From Globomyces pollinis-pini (lineage: Eukaryota; Chytridiomycota; Chytridiomycetes; Rhizophydiales; Globomycetaceae), in the NCBI GenBank assembly GCA_025399215.1, contig MU621552.1:1-10571 (forward strand): DNA of 10,571 bases, in the 5' to 3' direction. The notes under the pieces were generated by a model that had not been told where the DNA came from, did no database searches, and was given only the letters and a program-made list of their open reading frames with translations. Positions 1 through 7,581 of the stretch are shown one piece after another. A program made the position numbers and the translations under genes. The first letter of the stretch is position 1. Each line of letters begins with the position of its first letter.

Positions 1-359
1 ATCAAAACAACACCTAATGGAACGTGTCTCGTTTCAGCTCGGTCCAACAAGAATGCCAACGGTCGACTAGCAGTGACAGGTTCCATCCATTCATCCAATT
101 CTTTAATGGCAGTGACAATATCATTCTTTACAGCAGCAATCTCGGTGATATACCCTTCCACATATGGTTTTCGTAAATCCTTGTATAGAGCATCTAAAAT
201 GCCTTCCTTTTCTTTCACAAAGAAATCGTATAGAGCATGTAGTTGTTGTTTTCGATACTCTACGGAATGGGATTTCCCAGTTTCATAAACATGTCTTACA
301 TCATCCACCATTATTGATATCGTATCCAACTCTGTCTTGTTCAATTGTATAGATTTCAT
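1..359 (-). CDS. Class 3 aldehyde dehydrogenase (ALDH3), N-terminal part, cut by window edge
   Basis: The minus strand is open from the ATG at 359-357 to base 1 and gives 119 residues. The family oxidises medium- and long-chain or aromatic aldehydes to acids with NAD(P)+; fungal and animal fatty aldehyde dehydrogenases belong here. Seen: the ALDH3-type N-terminal helical region, with YRKQQLHALYDFF near residue 35, then DLRKP, then the E-x-Y-x-TEIAAV stretch typical of class 3, then LDEWMEP and the R-H-V-P-L-G-V-V strand that opens the Rossmann fold. The catalytic Cys and Glu lie beyond the window, so activity cannot be judged. No intron is needed in the visible part. The ATG is preceded by AT-rich leader and is the first Met of the aligned region. 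It is read in the same direction as the PaaK-like gene, 414 bases after that gene's stop. Family call is firm; substrate is unknown. Confidence 0.9.
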   Translation of the reverse strand, partial: MKSIQLNKTELDTISIMVDDVRHVYETGKSHSVEYRKQQLHALYDFFVKEKEGILDALYKDLRKPYVEGYITEIAAVKNDIVTAIKELDEWMEPVTASRPLAFLLDRAETRHVPLGVVL

Positions 360-773
360 TTTAATTGTAAATAATTCTAAAAAAAATTCATTGTGTTGTT
401 TTTATATTTGTGACTTTTGACCCCTTGAAATGGATCGGGAATGGAAAACATGAATATAGTTCCGTTCAACTTTGGCTGAAATCGATTGTGGTTCGGTACA
501 ATCTGATCGGGTTACAAACTGGCTAATTGACTTTTTTGAAATCTTGAATTTCTACTGCATTCTCTACATTTACAATTCATTTCAATTTTGTATAGAATCT
601 CATGTTCATTTGCGTGTAAGGTAACACAAAGCGGATCTGTTTCAGAACGAATGCTGTTGGACAAAAACTCTTGTGATCAGAATCGGGAACTGAATTAAAA
701 AATGGAAAACAAAATGGATAGTTATCCATTCCACAATGAAATGAATTAAACAACAATGATAATGAAAATCACA
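360..773. other. Intergenic region, 414 bp, between PaaK-like stop and ALDH3 start
   Basis: This stretch should hold the 3' end of the PaaK-like transcript and the promoter and 5' UTR of the ALDH3 gene. I see no conserved coding segment, tRNA-like fold or clear TATA box. The tetramer-rich motif ATCGGG occurs several times (near 435, 507 and 682), but without a regular spacing. The ORF starting at 756 on the plus strand is the antisense shadow of the PaaK-like gene. Confidence 0.5.
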
Positions 774-2299
774 TCAAATGATATATTTATGTTTCACACC
801 AATGGGGAAATACACCGAATCACCAAACGTATACAATTCAATCAACGGTATCTGTTTATCTTCTGGGATATAATGACAAAACTCGGAATTCAATCGTTTC
901 AATGCTTCAACAACACATTCGCCAATCAAATTCGTCAATTCAATCGATGGTTTTTGATTGGGAATCAATTCGATATGTAAATGTAATCTTAAATCATCAG
1001 GATCGGTTGTGAGTTGTAAAACAAATTTCCCTGTAATCATATCACATACTTTTGGATGTTCCAAACCAACCATGATATTTTCCACGTAAACGTTTGCACC
1101 ATATAACGATACTGTCCAAAATGATCGACCAAATACCCATACAAACGGTAATTCACGATATTTTGTTTGTGGTGGTTGAAACCCATGAGAGATGAGTAAA
1201 TTCAAAAATGGTTTGAAATCCATTATCCCACCATCATCACCAATATTGTAACGAATGAGTGGTGAAGTCATATGAGCCACAGTTTCTTTAATGGATTGTG
1301 AAGGTTGAATGACTGGTAGTGTAGTGAGAACGATCGTATGATCTGTAGGATGTAATTCTAGATATCGAATCGTTGGATCATATTGCATCAATGAAGGAAT
1401 TCGATTTTTACCAAATAAAATCTTGACTAATTGAGGATTTGAAGCTATAAATGAACGTATACTTGATGATAATAAAGTTTCTTGTGCAATCACACCTGCA
1501 TCAGCAGTACCATAAATTGAAATAATTCTTTGTAAAGGATTTTGAATACCAGCACGAGTACCAATCAATAATCTCCATTCTTCGGAAAACACTTCACCAG
1601 CAAAAACAAAAGCAAGATTATATCTTGACCATTGTATACCATTCAACAAACCTTTATCAATCACACTAGGATTATTTGTTTGTCAAGTAAATTACGATTT
1701 CACAAAGGGTGGGTAACCAAATATACAAGTTTGTTCAAACATATCCGAAAGGTTGGTAATAGTTTTGATAATATCATCAGGTTGATTACCACATGTGACT
1801 ATCGTTAATTGATACCCCAAAGCTTTCAAATCACGAAGACAAAAAGTTGTAAAGATACCTAACCATTCAAAAAACACCATCAATTCAATTTACCACCAAC
1901 CCAACTACCTAATGGGAATGCAATAATCGCTAATGTACGAGTACATTGAACATTGAGATTATCATGTAATATTTGTTGAAATCGAGTTTCAACATACTGT
2001 TCATCCATCCGAGTTCGACCCCAAAAAGTTGGACTTCCACTTGATCCAGATGATGTATGAATCATATCAAATACAGATACATTACCCAAAACTCGTTCCG
2101 ACATTTTAAATCGGTTAATATATGTATCTTTACAAGTTATTGGAAATTGATCAAATGTGGTGGATTGATATTGTTGGGTTAAGGTTTGGATAGATTGAAC
2201 TGGACTGTGGATCATTTCATCTAGTAGAGCTTGGATAGTTACTGGTTTGGTGGTTCCATCATTTCCTTCCAACTTTTTATCCAGTTGTAAGTCTTTCAT
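774..2299 (-). CDS. PaaK-like adenylate-forming enzyme (phenylacetate-CoA ligase / CapK-type family)
   Basis: Three exons, 2299-1894, 1858-1696 and 1665-774, join in frame to 486 codons plus stop, the usual length of this family. The introns are 35 nt (1893-1859) and 30 nt (1695-1666). Seen in order: FPITCKDTYI near residue 52; the phosphate-binding loop TSSGSSGSP at 82-90; FPLGSWVGGIFTT across intron 1; GYPPFVKSVIDKG across intron 2; FAGEVFSEEW near 211-220; YGTADAG at 241-247, the aromatic-G-T-x-E-like A5 position; RYNIGDDGG at 328-336, the ribose-binding Asp motif; and a GVKHKYI C-terminus with the Lys expected in the mobile C-domain. The family activates a carboxylic acid with ATP, usually then forming a CoA thioester. 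The acid cannot be read from sequence, and 'phenylacetate' is only the family name. Its start lies just 83 bases after the GPI16 stop on the same strand, so the promoter must be very short or overlap the GPI16 3' end. Confidence 0.86.
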
Positions 2300-2382
2300 T
2301 TTTTTCGGAAATTCTTTTCATTTCATTGCATCTTTGCAAGTCTATTAAAAAATTGAATTCATTTTATTAAACCATAACTATT

Positions 2383-4791
2383 TCATTTACGTTTCTTCAA
2401 TTCAACTTCATCATCAACTTCTTTTTCATCTTCCTCTTCATCATCATCCTCTTCATCATCTGTATCAACCTTGGCCACATAAGATTTATTAACAATCGGC
2501 AAAAACCGTCTGGTCAACATATTAAAAATCGACCCAAAAAACAAAGATAAAACAGTACACGTCAATGTAATGACATTGTATGGCATTGAAAAATCAGGAG
2601 TCGGTAATCGAATCAATAATGATTCAGTATAAAAAATAGTATCGTTGAATTGTACAACTCCAGTTCTATACATGAAATAAAATCATACTTACCCTATTTC
2701 AAAACCATGGTTGGCATCAGGATGATGTTCACTAACTTTAATGAACGCACATTCGTAATCAATAGAGAGAGATGTGGTGGTATGTGGTGGGAGTGTCAAC
2801 TGGAATTCCATTACAGTTGGTCGAACTCGATCAATTGCAGGTGTGAATAAAAATTCATTCATTTTAGTTTGATTTACATTTTTGTTGACTTCAGTTTGGG
2901 TATCTAACATGAGTAAAAAAAGTCATACCTAGATTGTTAGCTAAAAGAGATACCAGAATATGTGGTGGAAATAGTAAATGTATGTAAATACAATTTCAAT
3001 ATCCAAGGAATGGATTCGAAATAGGTGATATTGACTTCATGTGGGTAATCATTATAGAAATGTACATGTAACGATCCACGTTCTTGTCCAGATCCTAACA
3101 TATCAGTAAACAGTAATACCTCCAAGGTGTCGATGTGAACGCAATGGTGCTAATTTCGGGTTGACTATATTTAAGTTTAAAGACATTTACTGTATGACGG
3201 TTTTGCATCTATCCACTTCACACTGACGTCCAATGGATATGCTAAACCATTAGTTATTTTAAACAAAAGTGATTATCTATTTCAGCAATGAAACGAGTAC
3301 ATTAATGAATATAAATGATGAACTAATATTGATCAGAAATGAACATTTGTTTCCATTGTTTCCTAGTTGATAAAAAGAATATAAAACATGTAATAATCAA
3401 GAATATGATTGAAAACAACAAAAAAAAAAACTTACAATGAGTCAATAAATCCAAACTCACACGTCGAACACCATCCACAATCGTAAATGGCAATTCGCCA
3501 ATGTCATTGCTGACAGCAATATCCAGATTCGACGGGACATCAATAGTGAGTGTAGATTCATCCGCGAATGGACAAACGTTTTGCAATTCGTTTTTGAATA
3601 GGCTTTTTAAGGTCCAATCTGGTTAAATTAGTAAAAGTTTATTGCTGGTGGTGGTAATTATGTTAGTTCATGTAGATAATATAGGGGATGTCGATTTGAA
3701 TTGTTATTCACAGCTATAATGTGTGCTTTACAACTTTGCTGTTTAAGGTTGTTTAGTTTACAGCTTCGCTGTTTCAACTAAAATTCCTATTTACACTTTG
3801 CTGCATAAACTTTTTACTTCTATTTACAGCTTCGCTGTTTAAGGTTGTTATTTAACTTAAAGCTTTGCTGTAAGTTTGAAAAAAACACGAATGAAAAGAC
3901 AGTACCAGTAGAACCGAGAACTCGAACAGGATCCAGAATAGCAGTAAAAGACAAATCCAGTAAAAACGAATGTTTCAAGCAGAGATCATCCTAAGAATGA
4001 GTGATTGAAACAAACCAAGCAAGAACGAGTAAACTTCAGAGCCATTGACTGGTAGTTACCATCAAACAAGCGATGTGCATCCAGTAATGTTGCTAATCCG
4101 GCCTGGAGTTAGATGTTGGGGGTATACTTTTGTTTGACATGGTAGTAATTTACCCCAAGGGGTCAAGTTTTCAGTACAAACTGCTTCAAATGGTAACGAA
4201 GAGTATCTGATTGTGAGTGTATTTGTATGTGTTGAAATCATGATTAGTAATTGATGGAATTTGATGTATGATATACCTTAAAGAATGATTTTGCGAAGCC
4301 AACATAGAAAATGCTAGAGAAGGGGTAGCTACGAGAGGAGCGTCCATAAAGTTTAAGGAAGCACAGAATAGCCCAGCGAGAGCATGAGATAGAGATTTCC
4401 AAACTTGATCGATACTACGATGAGATATGTAGTGAATACTTTTTGTTTGGTAGTGAAGCGTATAATAGAGCACCAGAAGGGTTCATTTTTTTATGATAAC
4501 CATAACGATCAATCTTTATATTAGTGATGATAATATACCGCCCAACGACCCTAAGGTTTTATTAAATAAGAAAGTTACTTGAGTGAAAGATAAATGTAAA
4601 TGATTTAGATTAAAATTTGATAAAATATTAGAGAAATGATATGGTATTTTAATTGAATGATTATTTAAAGAATCTATTATTAAATTAAAATCAAAAGTAG
4701 TAATAATTTTAGCATCATTTTGAATTGATAATTTTAAAGATTCTTTTGCTAGTAATAATCTGATTTGAATTAAAATTAATAAAATATTCAT
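2383..4791 (-). CDS. GPI16: GPI transamidase subunit PIG-T/Gpi16 (12 exons, one frame break)
   Basis: Exons: 4791-4579, 4550-4539, 4513-4277, 4206-4128, 4102-4016, 3990-3906, 3618-3436, 3241-3191, 3164-3120, 3094-2954, 2903-2693, 2665-2383. They give about 541 residues (human and yeast homologues about 580-610). PIG-T is the ER subunit that holds the catalytic subunit PIG-K/Gpi8 in the complex attaching GPI anchors to proteins. Seen: short hydrophobic signal at the N-terminus; [34 protein letters not shown], whose Cys (codon 4178-4176) matches the one known to form a disulfide with [41 protein letters not shown] followed by the single C-terminal membrane helix. The cytosolic tail is strongly acidic and ends KKRK, a dilysine KKXX ER-retrieval signal. 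The frame slips by one base between 4485 and 4415 (listed separately). Eleven intron positions range from 25 to 287 nt. The start is the ATG at 4791; the triplet before it is TTG. Confidence 0.93.
2904..2953 (-). other. Two abutting 25-nt intron units in GPI16
   Basis: The frame joins TCT-G at 2954 to AT-ACC at 2903, removing exactly 50 nt. The 50 nt divide into two 25-nt halves, 2953-2929 and 2928-2904. Each half begins GTAT (GTATCT and GTATGA), has a branch-like motif (GCTAAC, TACTCAT) at the usual place, and ends TAG. No exon base lies between them. The halves match at 14 of 25 positions by eye. A single 50-nt intron cannot be excluded from sequence alone. Confidence 0.7.
3619..3905 (-). 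other. Long (287-nt) repeat-filled intron of GPI16
   Basis: The donor GTACTG at 3905 follows GGT-TCT-ACT-G and the acceptor AACCAG ends at 3619. The join gives [11 protein letters not shown], which fits the conserved D-W-x-L segment of PIG-T, so the boundaries are well supported. Neighbouring introns of the gene are 25 nt, so this one is more than ten times longer. Its first 38 nt (3905-3868) would by themselves make a good intron ending TTACAG; the rest looks like inserted or expanded repeat material. Confidence 0.85.
3730..3871. repeat. Five copies of a short palindromic element inside the GPI16 intron
   Basis: The core ACAGCTTCGCTGT is a perfect 5-bp inverted repeat around a 3-base centre. 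Two exact copies lie at 3760-3772 and 3826-3838. Three diverged copies lie at 3730-3742, 3793-3804 and 3859-3871. The copies at 3730 and 3826 share the flank GTTTAAGGTTGTT, 96 bp apart, so a larger unit has been duplicated. On the coding strand each copy reads roughly ACAG, six to eleven bases, then GT, so copies resemble a splice acceptor followed by a donor. Confidence 0.75.
4415..4485 (-). other. Reading-frame break in GPI16 exon 3
   Basis: Exon 3 begins in the frame that reads IDRYGY and then PSGALLY, matching the family. The downstream part, IDQVWKSL through [13 protein letters not shown], is in the +1 frame. The first frame stops at TAG 4417-4415 and the second is closed upstream by TGA 4485-4483, so the change must fall between them. 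I found no GT-AG intron of the needed length. The coding sum of all exons is 1627 nt, one base over a multiple of three. A surplus A in the five-base run at 4440-4444 is the simplest explanation. Confidence 0.7.
4539..4550 (-). other. 12-nt microexon of GPI16
   Basis: Four codons reading G-R-W-A lie between a 28-nt intron (4578-4551) and a 25-nt intron (4538-4514). They complete the conserved SFTQGRW motif on one side and lead into IDRYGY on the other. Without this exon the most conserved N-terminal motif of PIG-T would be lost. Confidence 0.8.
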
Positions 4792-4890
4792 CAAAGTAAT
4801 AACTAAAAGTAACTAGTATTTAATAACCCTAGTTGTAGTAACCCTAATTAGTATCAGTATTTAATAACCCTAATCATTCCTGTTAGGGTT
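4792..4890. promoter_or_regulatory. Bidirectional promoter with four telobox motifs
   Basis: This 99-bp gap separates the divergent GPI16 and sugar-transporter starts. It contains AACCCTAG at 4825-4832, AACCCTAA at 4840-4847 and 4866-4873, and the reverse form TTAGGGTT at 4883-4890, which touches the upstream transporter ATG. The stretch TATTTAATAACCCT occurs twice, 41 bp apart (4817 and 4858). AACCCTAA-type motifs are known binding sites of Tbf1/TRF-like Myb factors and occur in promoters of fungi and plants. Use as a shared promoter is an inference from position. Confidence 0.6.
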
Positions 4891-7026
4891 ATGCATTCCC
4901 ATTACAACATGTTGGCGAGAACTATTGCTTTAGCCGGTATCCAATTCGCTTGTATTTTATGAATTACTAAAATTAAAAAGGTATGATTTATTAATTTATT
5001 AATCATAAAAAAAGGTATTATACATATCAATTCTAATAAAAAAGGGACCGTTGAATTAGCCGCTGGAACTCCTCATCTAATCAGTTTAGGTCTATCAAAC
5101 TCTTTCACTGCTGCTGTTTGGATTGCTGGGCCTCTCGCAGGTCTCATAGTTCAACCAATCGTGGGAGAACTAAGTGATAATTGTCGTTCCATTCATGGTA
5201 GAAGAAGACCTTTCATCGTATTGGGTACAATACTAGTCATCGGTTCCATTTTCTTGGTTGCTTTCGCTAGACCTATTGCCATAGCTTGCGTGTCCTCTTC
5301 TTGGGTATGACTGGAATCTTCTATGACACTTGTTTTCTTTAATCTTCTGTTACTTATTGTTTCTTGCATCTTTTGTTACATACCTGAATGTTTATACACG
5401 CTTCTTTAATCATCTGATCCACACCTTGGCTTTAATCTGATCCACACATTGGTTTTTTATATTCATCTGATAAACACTAAAAACTATTGATGATATTGTA
5501 AACACCTATGTTAATAACAATCCCCCTCATCTACATATCTAACGCTATAGGTTAAATTCACTCAAATCTCCTTTGCAGTCATTGGCTTCTTTCTCCTTGA
5601 TTTCGGTATAAACATTGCTCAAGCCGCCGCTCGTATTCTACTCGTTGACACTGTCTCCCCCGAATATCAACATGTCGTAAACGCTTGGGCGGTACTCTTT
5701 CTCTCCCTTACCCTTAGGCTTGCATGGTGGGTGCTGGTAATATCGTAGGTTACTTTGTTGGATACCTAGATCTCGTGGCTATTCTACCTTTTTTGAATTT
5801 GGAACATTTTCAATTACTTTGTCTATTGGCTAGTTTTTGTTTAGCCGCTACCGTCTTCTTTACTTGTTCAACCGTTCATGAAAAGGTATACAACCACATC
5901 ACACTATTAAACAACACCATAATGACAAACATTGATTTAACAACACCATAATGATAAACATTGATTTAACAACACCATAATGAAAAACACTGAAAGTGTT
6001 ATTGTATACTCAGCCATGATAATAACTTTTTTTACGTGACTGATTCAATATTAAAAATATTCCTAAAAAGTGTAAAACACTAACCAGAATAGGTATACAC
6101 AAACGCTGCACACCAACGTCCATGGTATGAAACCATGACCAACATCATACATAATTGCAATAACGTACCCTCTGATATCCAAAACATATTAAATATACAA
6201 TTCTTGGCTTGGTTAGCATGGTACCATCACATCTACTTATTTCAGGTTTCCATTTCTATTTTATTCCTCATCTTGGATCGCTGATACTGTTCAATTAACA
6301 CCAACCCAGCCTGATACAATCAAAACACAAATGGGATCGTTTGGATTACTCTTATTTGCAATCATTTCCTTTATTTTTGGAATCATTATTCCTCGGATCC
6401 AAACGCAATTACAAATGGCTTTGAAACATGTTTGGTGTGCTGGATTGTTATTCTCTGCGTTTCTGTTGATGTGTACGTTGTTTGTTGGTGGAACTGGTGT
6501 CGTTGTTTCTGTCGTAGGTTTGATGGGAATCTCTTGGGGTAACTATGATTCATCACATTCTCCTTTATCCATCTTATACCAAATATGTTTATCACATTCT
6601 AGTTTTTTCTATCTTATACTGATCTGTATATTGTTACATAATCTTTTCCTATGTGTTTTGTTTAAAATGAACCAAACATTTTTAAAGATTACTTGCACAT
6701 CTATTTCTATACTAACATGATTAGCAATTGCATTATGGGTTCCATTCACACTCATTGGCAAACAATTGTCCACACCACAAGAATACACCACGATCGAAGA
6801 TCCAAATGCCCATCATGCCACGTTAAATTCCGGAATTATTTTAGGTATCCATAACATGTACATTTGTCTACCACAATTCATCAGTACACTGATCAATATG
6901 GTGATTTTCTCTATTGTGAGTGTGGATGCGTTTGGTTGGGTGATTCGTATCTCGGGTATATCTTCCATCCTGGCGGCATTGTATATTGTAAAAACCTTTA
7001 AATCTCATGATTGTAAATTTGATTAA
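4891..7026 (+). CDS. SLC45/sucrose-transporter-type MFS sugar transporter (7 exons)
   Basis: Exons: 4891-4951, 5045-5304, 5551-5691, 5718-5885, 6093-6220, 6246-6538, 6725-7026, giving 450 residues in one frame. This is the size of a 12-helix carrier of the glycoside-pentoside-hexuronide/SLC45 group, which moves disaccharides or glucose across membranes, usually with protons. Seen: IQFAWTVELAAGTPHL in helix 1; WIAGPLAGLIVQP; the signature SDNCRSIHGRRRPF at 64-77; VIGFFLLDFG; MVGAGNIVGY; QFLAWLAWFPFLFY across a 25-nt intron; ISWAIALWVPF; and GIHNMYICLPQF. Introns measure 93, 246, 26, 207, 25 and 186 nt. An in-frame ATG at 4909 is a second possible start; 4891 is the first in the frame, and helix 1 follows either. 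The 5' edge of exon 5 rests on the phase-0 acceptor at 6092 and the RPWYETM segment and is the least certain boundary. Substrate unknown. Confidence 0.9.
4952..5044 (+). other. Three abutting intron units (29+34+30 nt) in the sugar transporter
   Basis: Exon 1 ends GCT-T at 4951 and exon 2 starts GG-ACC at 5045, restoring TGG in the conserved QFAWTVEL helix. The 93 nt between them split without remainder into 4952-4980, 4981-5014 and 5015-5044. Each unit begins GTAT and ends in AAAAAG or a longer A run plus G, and each contains a branch-like TNAAT/CTAA motif (ACTAAA, ATTAATC, TCTAATA). Two AG-GTAT junctions therefore lie inside what would otherwise be one intron. Confidence 0.72.
5305..5550 (+). 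other. 246-nt intron of the sugar transporter without internal AG
   Basis: The intron opens GTATGA after TGG and closes CGCTATAG; the next codons start in phase 0 and lead through TQISFAVIGFF into the conserved helix. No AG dinucleotide occurs anywhere between the donor and the terminal AG. It also holds two copies of a 23-nt unit containing ATCTGATCCACAC (from 5412 and 5435) and a partial third, ATCTGATAAACAC, from 5465. Confidence 0.8.
5910..5992 (+). repeat. 29-nt minisatellite in a transporter intron
   Basis: Almost three tandem copies of a 29-nt unit start at 5910, 5939 and 5968, with the core ACAACACCATAATGA. Copies one and two differ by a single C/T change; the third diverges at its end. 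The array lies in the 207-nt intron 5886-6092 and makes up about 40 percent of it. Confidence 0.85.
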
Positions 7027-7413
7027 CTTACCTTTTTTTTTATACTAGATTATTGATTGTGTTTTTTTGTATGAATTTAAATATTTGTAATATATGTTGT
7101 TGATGCTAGTGTTTTTACATTTCACATGTGTTCACATGATGTATACAAAATTTTTCAAATCCAATAAAGAATAAACGGTAATGTGACAGACACTAACCCC
7201 AACCATACTCAAAAACTGCATACACTTTGCTATCAAAACAGCACATACAGTTCTAGTAAAAGAGAAAATTACAAATTGATTATCAATCACATGTATAGAA
7301 AGAAAATGCATGTCCTACCAGCTATAATATACGTTACACGCAAATGAAATCCATCAACCATAATTGAATTAAAATTTTTAATAAAAAGAAAAAAAAAAGT
7401 ATCTTCTAGTGTA
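7027..7413. other. Transporter 3' region and intergenic DNA
   Basis: This AT-rich stretch begins just after the transporter stop. Two overlapping-range AATAAA hexamers at 7163-7168 and 7170-7175, about 140 bases past the stop, are likely poly(A) signals. Beyond them I see no conserved protein, RNA fold or repeat. Confidence 0.5.
7163..7175 (+). terminator. Probable poly(A) signals of the sugar transporter
   Basis: Two AATAAA hexamers at 7163-7168 and 7170-7175 lie in an A-rich context downstream of the transporter stop at 7026. Their use is inferred from sequence and position only. Confidence 0.4.
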
Positions 7414-7581
7414 ATGAATTCTAATATTACCAATTCAGTACAGCATAGTAGTGAAGTGATTGTACCCACGTTATTTACAATATTTATGATTATCAGTTTA
7501 ATTTGGATTAGTTATAAATTCTTGTATATGATGATTTTTGATGATGACACTACTTTTAAATCTACTTCTACTGTAGTTTAG
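7414..7581 (+). CDS. Possible small single-pass membrane protein (55 aa), weak
   Basis: An uninterrupted 56-codon frame runs from ATG 7414 to TAG 7581. The protein has a polar N-terminus with an N-I-T glycosylation sequon at residue 4, a hydrophobic stretch from about residue 18 to 41 containing LFTIFMIISLIW, then an acidic DDD patch and a Ser/Thr-rich tail. An AATAAA hexamer at 7610-7615 lies 29 bases past the stop, well placed for a short transcript. Against it: the region is AT-rich, where hydrophobic frames arise easily, no family is recognised, and upstream exons cannot be excluded. It is separated from the transporter's poly(A) signals by about 240 bases. The minus-strand frame over the same bases seems less likely. 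Confidence 0.35.
   Translation: MNSNITNSVQHSSEVIVPTLFTIFMIISLIWISYKFLYMMIFDDDTTFKSTSTVV

Noticed and set aside
3323..3435. A hydrophobic, apparently membrane-spanning C-terminus following THC in the GPI16 region
   Set aside because: It is the translation of the 194-nt intron 3242-3435. Splicing from CAT-T to CA-TAT restores [12 protein letters not shown], which fits PIG-T; the true membrane helix is in the last exon.
1..4791. Biosynthetic cluster of ALDH, PaaK-like ligase and transporter
   Set aside because: GPI16 is a housekeeping gene in the middle, no scaffold enzyme or regulator is present, and compact spacing is general in the window.
2383..4791. Calling GPI16 a pseudogene because of the frame break
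   Set aside because: All other exons, splice sites and family motifs are intact and a single base at a homopolymer explains the break.
4825..4890. Remnant of a chromosome end or internal telomere
   Set aside because: Motifs are single, spaced and in both orientations, not tandem repeats, and lie in a short promoter between intact genes.
5551..5578. A fourth abutting intron unit, GTTAAA to TTGCAG, 28 nt, after the 246-nt transporter intron
   Set aside because: Removing it would put the downstream helix out of frame with exon 2, whereas keeping it gives a continuous phase-0 join through TQISFAVIGFF.
7287..7469. Minus-strand ORF of 60 codons
   Set aside because: Lysine- and phenylalanine-rich translation of AT-rich spacer, no motif, start not supported, and it overlaps the somewhat better plus-strand candidate.
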